37,500 nucleotides of DNA from Candidatus Pelagibacter communis. Its GTDB lineage: Bacteria; Pseudomonadota; Alphaproteobacteria; Pelagibacterales; Pelagibacteraceae. The stretch is taken from the NCBI RefSeq assembly GCF_001180205.1, contig NZ_CVSU01000080.1, forward strand, positions 1 through 37,500, in the 5' to 3' direction. Shown here piece by piece: positions 16,117 to 23,187 of the stretch (position 1 is the first letter of the stretch; each line of letters opens with the position of its first letter). A program made the position numbers and the translations under genes. Under the pieces are notes generated by a model that saw only the letters and a list, made by a program, of their open reading frames with translations, was not told the DNA's origin and searched no databases.

Positions 16117-16949
16117 TGAGTAAAATTTATTTTCAGGGAACCTTTGGTGCATATTCTCATTTAGCAGCGCTTTCTATTGATCCTAAAGCAGAAATATTAC
16201 CTTGTAAAACTTTTGATGAGTGTTTTAACAAAGCATCTGAAGAGCCAGATAGCAGAATTATAATTCCAGAATCAAATAGAATTACTGGTAATATTGGAAT
16301 TGAATATTTAATATTTAAACATAGGCTTAATATTTATAAAGAGCATTTTCAAAAAATTGAACACAACTTATTAGGACAACCTGGAGCTAAATTAAAAGAT
16401 ATCAAAGAAGTATACTCACATGCTCAAGGATTGTCTCAGTGTTCAAAATTTATAAAAGAAAATAATTTAGCAGAACATATTAGAGCAGATACTGCTGGAT
16501 CTGCTGAAATGATTTCTAAAACAAAAGATATCAAACAATCTGCGATAGCATCTTCCTTAAGCGCTGAAATTTATGGCTTAGAAGTAATTGAAAAAAATAT
16601 AGAAAATGAAAGTGGAAATTTGACAAGATTTTTGGTTATGGGAAAAAATATTTCTCAACCAGAATTTAAAGACAAAACTTATATAACCTCTTTTTTATTT
16701 AAATTGAAAAGTAAGCCAGCTGCCCTCTATCAATCACTAGGAGGTTTTGCTATTAATGGTGTCAATTTAACTAAACTACAAAGTTATCCAGAAAAAAATA
16801 GTTTCGATTCTTATTTTTTTTTATGTGATTTAGATGGACATATTGAAGACTCAAAAGTTCAAAAATCTCTTGAAGAGCTGGGCTTACATTGTGAGGATTT
16901 TCACGTTCTAGGTGTTTTTGAAGCTGATAGTTTGAGACAAAATAAATAA
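16116..16949 (+). CDS. pheA: Prephenate dehydratase
   Basis: This monofunctional prephenate dehydratase converts prephenate to phenylpyruvate for phenylalanine synthesis. The protein begins with FQGTFGAYSHLAA and has the catalytic TRF motif in GNLTRFLVMG (Thr170-Phe172). A C-terminal ACT domain (about 190-270) probably binds phenylalanine; its usual ESRP motif is drifted to QSYP. I start at the ATG at 16116, which overlaps the kdsB stop (TGATG); a TTG one codon upstream is possible. The product is 277 residues and has no chorismate mutase domain. The gene ends just before the SRP RNA promoter. Confidence 0.94.
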   Translation: MSKIYFQGTFGAYSHLAALSIDPKAEILPCKTFDECFNKASEEPDSRIIIPESNRITGNIGIEYLIFKHRLNIYKEHFQKIEHNLLGQPGAKLKDIKEVYSHAQGLSQCSKFIKENNLAEHIRADTAGSAEMISKTKDIKQSAIASSLSAEIYGLEVIEKNIENESGNLTRFLVMGKNISQPEFKDKTYITSFLFKLKSKPAALYQSLGGFAINGVNLTKLQSYPEKNSFDSYFFLCDLDGHIEDSKVQKSLEELGLHCEDFHVLGVFEADSLRQNK

Positions 16950-16959
16950 GAATCTTTTC

Positions 16960-16989
16960 TTGTAGATTAGAAATTTTAACTGCTATAAT
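16960..16989 (+). promoter_or_regulatory. Predicted promoter of the SRP RNA gene
   Basis: A perfect -10 hexamer TATAAT at 16984-16989 stands six bases before the first base of the SRP RNA helix at 16996. A partial -35 (TTGTAG, 16960-16965) lies 18 bases upstream. The spacing matches the expected RNA 5' end. Confidence 0.65.
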
Positions 16990-16995
16990 AGATTT

Positions 16996-17080
16996 GGAGG
17001 CTAGAGGTGGATGCTGCTTGAACCCGACCAGATCTTAACGGAAGCAGTCGTAGAGACAGTTATTCAGGTTCTAGTCTCCT
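16996..17080 (+). ncRNA. ffs: Signal recognition particle RNA (4.5S, small bacterial type)
   Basis: SRP RNA binds Ffh and directs membrane proteins to FtsY. The ends pair over ten bases: GGAGGCTAGA at 16996-17005 with TCTAGTCTCC at 17070-17079. The centre is the Ffh-binding domain IV: GACCAGATC (17026-17034) and GGAAGCAGTC (17040-17049) align base for base with the E. coli apical region, keeping the asymmetric-loop bases CAG and AGCAG. The apical tetraloop is UAAC rather than GGAA. The position directly before dnaX is typical of alphaproteobacteria. No Alu domain is seen. Confidence 0.93.
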
Positions 17081-17089
17081 TATAGATAT

Positions 17090-18742
17090 ATGAATAATAA
17101 CTCAAAAGTATTAGCGCTTAAATATAGACCACAAACTTTCGATGATCTTATTGGTCAAGAGGTTGTTGCAGAAACTATTACCAACTCGATTAAAGCTGAC
17201 AAAATACCTAATGCATATTTGTTTACTGGAATAAGGGGAATAGGAAAAACTACAACAGCACGAATTGTTGCAAAAGCACTTAATTGTTCAAATGGAATAG
17301 AAAATAAATGTAAAATTAAATGTGATAATTGTGATGCGATTACAAACTCAAATCATATCGATGTTCTTGAGATGGATGCCGCAAGCAAAACAGGCGTAGA
17401 TGACGTAAGAGATTTGATTGAATTTTCTAGATATGGGCCAACATCTGCAAAATATAAAATTTTCATAATTGATGAAGTTCATATGCTTAGCAAGCAAGCA
17501 TTTAATGCATTATTAAAAACTTTAGAAGAGCCACCTGAATATTTAAAATTTATTTTTGCAACAACAGAAATAAAAAAAATTCCTATTACTGTTGTTTCTA
17601 GATGTCAAAGATTTGATTTGTCTAGAATTAAATCCTCAGAATTATTAGAATATATAAAATTAATTAAAGATAAGGAAAATGGAAAAATAACAGAAGATGC
17701 TTTAAAGCTTATAGTAAAAATTTCGGAAGGTTCTGTTAGAGATGCTTTATCATTATTAGATAGAGCATTATTAAGTTTGGATGATGGAAAGGAATTGGAT
17801 TTAAATTCAGCTCAGAAAATTTTTGGATATTTCGATAAATCTCAATTAATTGACTTATTTGAGCTGATTTTAAAAGGTGAAGAAACAAAAGTAATAAATA
17901 TTTATAGAAAAATTTATGACCAAGGTGTTGAACCAAAAGTTTTTATTAATGACTTCTTAGAGTTACTTTATTATTTTAAAAATATTAATTCTTTAACTTT
18001 AGAAAGCACAAACTTTTCATTAAATGATGAAGAATTTTCTAAAATTAAAAATTTATCAAATCAAATAGATTCAGAGGTATTGATATTATTTTGGCAATTT
18101 GCCATTTCTTCTCTTGAAGAAATTGATGTTGTTTCAAACCAGCACCTTTCAATTGAAATGTTCTTAATAAGACTGATGCATTTAAGTTCTGTAAAATCTA
18201 AAAATAAAGTTGAAAAAGTTGAGATTGATTTGAAGAGTGAAAATTTAGTTAACAATAAAGAAACTGAATTAACTCCTAAAGCAATCAATCAAATCAAGAA
18301 TATTGCACAGGAAGAAAAAACCAAACCAGAAGTTCAAACAGAAATTAAAGCAGAACATAAAATTAATATAAATGCATTTGAGGATTTAATTGAAATTTGC
18401 TCAAAAAGAAAAGAAATCAAACTTAAATACGAATTAGAAAAAAATGTTAACCTTGTAAAATTTGAAAAAAACAGAATTGAAATATCTTTTAATGAAAGTT
18501 TAGATAAAGATTTTGTAAAAGATTTATCATCAAAGCTTTTTGAATGGACCGGTGAAAGATGGATTATTACGTTTAGTAAATTAAAAGGGCAGATTTCAGT
18601 AAAAGATAAAGAAAAAAATGTAAAAAAAAAGTTAATGGATGAAATGAAAAATTCAGAAATATTTAAAAGTGTGATGGATAAATTTCCTGATGCCGAATTA
18701 ATAGATGTAAATTCAAAAAAAGATGGAGTTGATAATGACTGA
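17090..18742 (+). CDS. dnaX: DNA polymerase III subunits gamma and tau
   Basis: DnaX is the ATPase of the sliding-clamp loader and links it to the replicative polymerase. The 550-residue protein has Walker A GIRGIGKTT (47-55), a zinc-binding cluster of four cysteines (66, 74, 78, 81), Walker B FIIDEVHML (125-133), the sensor/SRC region TTEIKKIPITVVSRCQRF, and domains II-III up to about residue 370. A charged linker follows, then a tau-like C-terminal part. It starts ten bases after the SRP RNA and overlaps ybaB by 8 nt. No clear gamma-producing frameshift site occurs at the usual two-thirds position. Confidence 0.95.
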   Translation: MNNNSKVLALKYRPQTFDDLIGQEVVAETITNSIKADKIPNAYLFTGIRGIGKTTTARIVAKALNCSNGIENKCKIKCDNCDAITNSNHIDVLEMDAASKTGVDDVRDLIEFSRYGPTSAKYKIFIIDEVHMLSKQAFNALLKTLEEPPEYLKFIFATTEIKKIPITVVSRCQRFDLSRIKSSELLEYIKLIKDKENGKITEDALKLIVKISEGSVRDALSLLDRALLSLDDGKELDLNSAQKIFGYFDKSQLIDLFELILKGEETKVINIYRKIYDQGVEPKVFINDFLELLYYFKNINSLTLESTNFSLNDEEFSKIKNLSNQIDSEVLILFWQFAISSLEEIDVVSNQHLSIEMFLIRLMHLSSVKSKNKVEKVEIDLKSENLVNNKETELTPKAINQIKNIAQEEKTKPEVQTEIKAEHKININAFEDLIEICSKRKEIKLKYELEKNVNLVKFEKNRIEISFNESLDKDFVKDLSSKLFEWTGERWIITFSKLKGQISVKDKEKNVKKKLMDEMKNSEIFKSVMDKFPDAELIDVNSKKDGVDND

Positions 18743-19052
18743 TTTTAGTAAAATTTTAGATAAAGCAAAAGAACTTGAGGCAAAAATGAAAGAAAGCCAA
18801 CAAAAGATTAAGGAAATTAGAGTTGAAGGAGTTTCGGGTTCAAATTCTGTAAAGATAACTTTGGATGGAGAGGGAGAGATGCAAACAATAAAGTTATCTG
18901 ATGAAATTATGAAAGAGGACAAAACCATAATTGAAGATTTAATTGTTGCAGCACATAATAGTGCTAAATCTCAACTTAAATCAAAAACAACTGAGGAAAT
19001 TTCAAAAGCAACAGGTGGGTTTGGAATTCCAGGTTTCAAATGGCCCTTATAA
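18735..19052 (+). CDS. ybaB: YbaB/EbfC-family nucleoid-associated protein
   Basis: A small DNA-binding protein of unclear role that almost always sits between dnaX and recR, as here. The 105-residue product begins with a lysine- and glutamate-rich helix (KILDKAKELEAKM), followed by the strand region GVSGSNSVKITLDGEG typical of the family, and a C-terminal helix and PGF tail. I choose the ATG at 18735 because it matches the usual MTDF-type start and has GGAG upstream; an in-frame ATG at 18723 is the alternative. It overlaps dnaX by 8 nt and ends 3 nt before recR. Confidence 0.92.
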   Translation: MTDFSKILDKAKELEAKMKESQQKIKEIRVEGVSGSNSVKITLDGEGEMQTIKLSDEIMKEDKTIIEDLIVAAHNSAKSQLKSKTTEEISKATGGFGIPGFKWPL

Positions 19053-19055
19053 AAT

Positions 19056-19673
19056 ATGGAAAATGGTAATGAGATAGATGATTTAATTAAACTGATATCA
19101 AAATTGCCTGGCTTGGGTCCTAAATCAGCAAAGCGGATTGTATTAAAGTTAATTAATAATAGAGATGAACTAGTAAAACCTTTAGCAAAATCATTAGCGG
19201 ATGTTTATAAAAATATTTCTAGATGCAAAATTTGTGGGGCTCTAAAATCTATTTCAATAGAGTGTGATTATGAAAATTGTAAAATTGTAGATAAAAAATA
19301 TGAAAAAATTTGTGTAGTAGAAAATATATCTGACCAGTGGAGTATAGAAAGTTCAAATATATATAAAGGTTATTTTCACATTTTAGGAGGCACTATTTCG
19401 TCAGCTGGACAAAAAAAAGAGGATTTATTAATTAATTCTTTAGTGCAAAGAGTTAAAAAAGATAAGATAGAAGAAGTCATACTTGCAACTAGTGCAACTG
19501 TTGAAGGTCAAACAACTGCATATTATATTCAAGATAGTTTAAAAAATTTGAATGTTAAGATTACTAAATTAGCACAAGGATTACCTGTTGGTGGAGAAAT
19601 TGAAAGTTTAGATGATGGAACTTTATTTTCTGCTTTTAAAAATAGGTCTAATTTGGTTTCGAACTCAGATTAG
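19056..19673 (+). CDS. recR: Recombination mediator RecR
   Basis: RecR works with RecF and RecO to load RecA on gapped DNA. The 205-residue protein has the N-terminal helix-hairpin-helix (LPGLGPKSAKRIVLKL, about 17-32), a four-cysteine zinc finger (57, 60, 70, 75), and a Toprim domain (ICVVEN, then YFHILGGTISS and LATSATVEGQTTAYYI). In most RecR proteins both knuckles are C-x2-C; here the second is C-x4-C. The last gene of dnaX-ybaB-recR, its 3' end overlaps the glcB 3' end by 26 nt. Confidence 0.95.
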   Translation: MENGNEIDDLIKLISKLPGLGPKSAKRIVLKLINNRDELVKPLAKSLADVYKNISRCKICGALKSISIECDYENCKIVDKKYEKICVVENISDQWSIESSNIYKGYFHILGGTISSAGQKKEDLLINSLVQRVKKDKIEEVILATSATVEGQTTAYYIQDSLKNLNVKITKLAQGLPVGGEIESLDDGTLFSAFKNRSNLVSNSD

Positions 19674-21822
19674 ATTTTTTTTTCAATCTATTTAAATGAA
19701 GTAATGGTTCAGTATAACCTGAAGGTTGCTCTTTACCTTTAAACACTAAATCACAAGCAGTTTGAAACGCTATAGAATTTTCATAATCATCACTCATTTT
19801 AACATATAGCGGATCATCTTTGTTCTGATCATCTACTATTTTGGCCATCTCTTTCATTATTTCAGTTACTTGTATTTTTGTTGTAATTCCATGATGAATC
19901 CAGTTGGCTATATGTTGTGAAGAAATTCTTAGAGTTGCCCTGTCTTCCATCAAGCCAATATTGTTAATATCAGGAACTTTTGAACAACCTACTCCTTGAT
20001 CGACCCACCTTACAACATACCCCAATAAAGTTTGTGCAGAGTTTGAAATTTCTTTATTTATATCCTCTACAGACCAATTGGGTCTATCTGCTATTGGAAT
20101 TGTTAAAAGATCATCAAGCATAGCTGGTTCTCTATCAGTTAATTTTTTTTGTTCATCGAAAATATTTATTTCATGATAATGTAGAGCATGTAATGCAGCT
20201 GCTGTTGGTGATGGAACCCACGCACAATTTGCACCTGCTTTTAAGTGTCCTGTTTTTTGCTCCATCATATCTTTCATTTTGTCGGGCATTGCCCACATTC
20301 CTTTTCCAATTTGAGCTTTACCAGAAAACCCACAACTTAAACCAATATCAACATTGTTATTTTCGTATGCAGTAATCCATTTAGACGATTTCATATCACC
20401 TTTTTTAATCATAGGACCGGCTTCCATTGATGTATGCATTTCATCACCAGTTCTGTCTAAGAAACCAGTATTGATAAAAAAAACTCTATTTTTGAGACTT
20501 CTAATACATTCTTTTAAATTTGCTGATGTTCTTCGCTCTTCATCCATAATCCCAATCTTACATGTGTACTTAGGTAAATTTAGAACTTCCTCAACTTTAG
20601 AAAAAATTAAATCTGTAAATGCCGTCTCGTCTGGACCATGCATTTTAGGTTTTACAATATAAACTGATCCAGTTCTTGAATTATTTTTATTTTTAATATC
20701 ATGTAGCGCGGCTGCTGTAGTTATAAATGCATCCATAATACCCTCAGGTATTTCGCTTCCATCACTCAATAAAATTGAAGGATTTTTCATCAGATGACCG
20801 ACGTTCCTTACAAGCAATAGGCTTCTACCATGCAACTTTAAGCCTTTGCCATCTTTTGAGATATAACTTCTGTGTGGATTTAATTTTCTCTCAAATAATT
20901 TTCCTTCTTTTTCAAATTTTGACTTAAGATCTCCCTTCATTAAACCCAGCCAATTTCGATAACAAATAATTTTATCTTTCGAGTCGACTGCTGCTACACT
21001 ATCTTCATTATCACAAATTGTTGACACTGCTGACTCTAGTATTATGTCACTAATACCAGCATGATCTTGTTGGGCAGCAAAAGCTCTAGAATCTTTTAGA
21101 ATTTCAATATGTAAATTATTATTTTTTAAAATAATTGCGGATGGATTATCACTTTCACCTCTGTGTCCAATAAATTTATTTTCGTCCTCTAAATCAAAAA
21201 TATCGGCACCTTTCAAAACTTTTAATTTTCCAAATTTTACAGCAAAACTTGTAATTTTATTCCAGCTTAATCCCGCTAATGGAAAGTATTTATCTAAAAA
21301 ATCTCTTCCATATTTGATAACCATTTCACCTCTTAAAGGATCATATCTTTCAGATACGCTATCCTCAGACTGTTCAATTACATCCGTACCATAAAGACTA
21401 TCATATAAACTCATCCATCTTGCATTCGCAGCATTTAATGCATATCTTGCATTCATCACAGGCACAACTAACTGAGGCCCTGCTATACTTGCAATTTCTT
21501 CATCAACATTTTTGGTTTCAATTTTAAAGTCAGGCCCTTCTTCTTTTAAGTAACCAATTTCTAATAAAAATTTTTTATATTCATTTAAATTAAATTCTTT
21601 ACCTTTATTTTTAATATGCCATTCATCAATTTTTTTCTGCAATTCTTCTCTAAATTTAATTAATTCTTTATTTTTTGGTGCTAGCTCATCAAGAGTTTCC
21701 TCAAGACCTAACCAAAAATTTTCTGCTGATATATCAGTCCCTTTTAATAATTCGTCGCTTACAAAGTTAGATAGTTTTTCAGATACTTGAAGGTTGTTAA
21801 TTTTAATGTATTTTTCTTGCAT
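19648..21822 (-). CDS. glcB: Malate synthase G
   Basis: Malate synthase condenses glyoxylate with acetyl-CoA to malate, completing the glyoxylate shunt. The 724-residue length is that of the G isoform. Active-site stretches are visible: RTGSVYIVKPKMHGPDE, GIMDEERRTSANL (about 424-436), NTGFLDRTGDEMHTSM, and LMEDRATLRISSQHIANW with the candidate catalytic aspartate Asp627. The gene has its own promoter and a leader holding a tandem glycine riboswitch, so expression is probably set by glycine, which can also be made from or yield glyoxylate. Its 3' end runs 26 nt into recR. Confidence 0.97.
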   Translation of the reverse strand: MQEKYIKINNLQVSEKLSNFVSDELLKGTDISAENFWLGLEETLDELAPKNKELIKFREELQKKIDEWHIKNKGKEFNLNEYKKFLLEIGYLKEEGPDFKIETKNVDEEIASIAGPQLVVPVMNARYALNAANARWMSLYDSLYGTDVIEQSEDSVSERYDPLRGEMVIKYGRDFLDKYFPLAGLSWNKITSFAVKFGKLKVLKGADIFDLEDENKFIGHRGESDNPSAIILKNNNLHIEILKDSRAFAAQQDHAGISDIILESAVSTICDNEDSVAAVDSKDKIICYRNWLGLMKGDLKSKFEKEGKLFERKLNPHRSYISKDGKGLKLHGRSLLLVRNVGHLMKNPSILLSDGSEIPEGIMDAFITTAAALHDIKNKNNSRTGSVYIVKPKMHGPDETAFTDLIFSKVEEVLNLPKYTCKIGIMDEERRTSANLKECIRSLKNRVFFINTGFLDRTGDEMHTSMEAGPMIKKGDMKSSKWITAYENNNVDIGLSCGFSGKAQIGKGMWAMPDKMKDMMEQKTGHLKAGANCAWVPSPTAAALHALHYHEINIFDEQKKLTDREPAMLDDLLTIPIADRPNWSVEDINKEISNSAQTLLGYVVRWVDQGVGCSKVPDINNIGLMEDRATLRISSQHIANWIHHGITTKIQVTEIMKEMAKIVDDQNKDDPLYVKMSDDYENSIAFQTACDLVFKGKEQPSGYTEPLLHLNRLKKKSNLSSKPN

Positions 21823-21839
21823 AGCACTTAACTTCTTAC

Positions 21840-21980
21840 CCCATCTGTATTTTTGCCTGAGAGCTTTACTCCTTCGGCGGAAATCAATCTCTTTCCAGAG
21901 TGTTATGCTTTAATCGGTCCTTTTGCCTGAGAGTTTCCGGGGTGGTTGCTCCTTCGGCGCTAAAAATAGTCTCTCCCGAT
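21840..21980 (-). promoter_or_regulatory. Tandem glycine riboswitch in the glcB leader
   Basis: On the minus strand two glycine aptamers follow each other. Aptamer I runs from CGGGAGAG (21978) through GCGCCGAAGGAGCAACC to CTCTCAGGCAAAAGGACCG (about 21915). Aptamer II runs from about 21904 (CTCTGGAAAGAG) through CCGCCGAAGGAGTAA to CTCTCAGGCAAAAATACAG (about 21843). Both carry the family's conserved GCCGAAGGAG and CTCAGGCAAAA cores. The second aptamer ends about 20 bases before the glcB ATG, without an obvious intrinsic terminator between them, which suggests control of translation start. Glycine riboswitches more often precede gcv genes; the malate synthase linkage is known in SAR11. Confidence 0.96.
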
Positions 21981-21986
21981 AATGAA

Positions 21987-22014
21987 TTTGTATCTGTTAA
22001 ATGATTTAAGTCAA
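21987..22014 (-). promoter_or_regulatory. Predicted glcB promoter upstream of the riboswitch
   Basis: On the minus strand -35 TTGACT (22014-22009) and -10 TACAAA (21992-21987) are 16 bases apart. Transcription would begin near 21980, precisely at the first paired bases of aptamer I. Confidence 0.6.
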
Positions 22015-22077
22015 TTAATAAGAATTACACCTTATTTAATATCATTTTATTGCCTTTTTTGTATTTTAACCATCCGC

Positions 22078-22083
22078 TATAAA
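22078..22083 (+). promoter_or_regulatory. Candidate -10 element of accA
   Basis: TATAAA at 22078-22083 ends seven bases before the accA ATG at 22090, so a transcript from it would begin at or very near the start codon (leaderless or nearly so). No good -35 was found at the right distance. Confidence 0.35.
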
Positions 22084-22089
22084 TAAAAT

Positions 22090-23184
22090 ATGAAAAATTA
22101 TCTAAATTTTGAAACAGAAATTAAAGATCTAGAAAACGAACTAGAAAAATTGAAAGATCCTTACAATCAAGAGGGATTATCAGAAGTCGATACTCAAAAA
22201 ATTTCAAGCACTCAAACAGAAATAGATGAAAAATTAAAAAATATTTATTCCAATCTAGATCCTTGGCAGACTACTATGGTCGCTCGTCATGAAGATAGAC
22301 CTAAAGCAAAATTTTTTATTGATAATTTGTTTGATGATTTCATCTCACTATCTGGAGATAGATATTATGGAGAAGATAAATCGGTTTTAACTGGATTTGC
22401 AAAATTTAATGGAAAATCAGTTTTAGTGATAGGACAAGAAAAAGGAGAAGATTTGGATAGCAGAATAGAAAGAAATTTTGGAATGATGAGGCCAGAAGGT
22501 TATAGAAAAACTATAAGATTAATGAACTTAGCAAACAAATTTAATATTCCCATAATCTCTTTTATTGACACTCCAGGAGCATATCCAGGTGTAGGAGCCG
22601 AAGAACGAGGACAAGCAGAAGCAATTGCAAAATCAATCGAGTGCTGTATGGAGCTTAAAGTTCCAACAATTGCAATAATTATAGGTGAAGGTGGTTCTGG
22701 TGGAGCAATTGCATTAGCTTCATCAAATAAAGTCCTTATGCTAGAAAATGCAATTTATTCAGTAATATCCCCTGAGGGATGTGCAACTATTCTATGGAGA
22801 GATCCAAAAAAAATGCTTGATGCTGCGAAAGCTATGAAGCTTTCAGCTAAAGATTTACTTAAGTTAAAAGTTATTGATGAAATAATTGACGAACCATTAG
22901 GTGGTGCACACAGAGATAGAGATATAATATTAACCAATATCAGACAAACCTTAACAAAAAATTTAAATTATTTTGACAACTTATCCTCTGAAGAAATAAT
23001 GACTGAGAGAAAAAATAAATTTCTAAAAATTGGAAGAAATGATGGTTTTATGACTAGTACTGAAGATTTAAGTACATTAACAATTAAGAAAAATAACTTT
23101 GATCAAATTTTTAAATCAAAAAAAATATTAATAGCGGTTATTGGTGGATTAATTTTAGTTTCTTCAATCTTTTTATTAATTTAA
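22090..23184 (+). CDS. accA: Acetyl-CoA carboxylase carboxyltransferase subunit alpha with C-terminal membrane segment
   Basis: AccA forms the carboxyltransferase with AccD (partly encoded at 1-696). The family core is complete: the N-terminal coiled helices FETEIKDLENELEKL, PWQTTMVARHEDRP, the LSGDRYYGED segment, FIDTPGAYPGVGAEERGQ (oxyanion region), GEGGSGGAIALA and SPEGCATILWRD. The family is usually near 320 residues. This protein has 364 and ends in a hydrophobic run of about 20 residues (ILIAVIGGLILVSSIFLLI, about 345-363) preceded by lysines, which looks like a C-terminal tail anchor. AccA is normally soluble. The frame is continuous with the core, and the stop is 3 nt from the secA stop on the other strand. 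Confidence 0.95.
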   Translation: MKNYLNFETEIKDLENELEKLKDPYNQEGLSEVDTQKISSTQTEIDEKLKNIYSNLDPWQTTMVARHEDRPKAKFFIDNLFDDFISLSGDRYYGEDKSVLTGFAKFNGKSVLVIGQEKGEDLDSRIERNFGMMRPEGYRKTIRLMNLANKFNIPIISFIDTPGAYPGVGAEERGQAEAIAKSIECCMELKVPTIAIIIGEGGSGGAIALASSNKVLMLENAIYSVISPEGCATILWRDPKKMLDAAKAMKLSAKDLLKLKVIDEIIDEPLGGAHRDRDIILTNIRQTLTKNLNYFDNLSSEEIMTERKNKFLKIGRNDGFMTSTEDLSTLTIKKNNFDQIFKSKKILIAVIGGLILVSSIFLLI

Positions 23185-23187
23185 ATT

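Noticed and set aside
18622-18630. Run of nine A in dnaX, a possible slippage site for making a gamma form
   Set aside because: Slipping by one base either way gives a stop within a few codons, but this would remove only the last 35 or so of 550 residues. A gamma protein is normally cut far earlier, so the tract is more likely ordinary lysine codons in AT-rich DNA.
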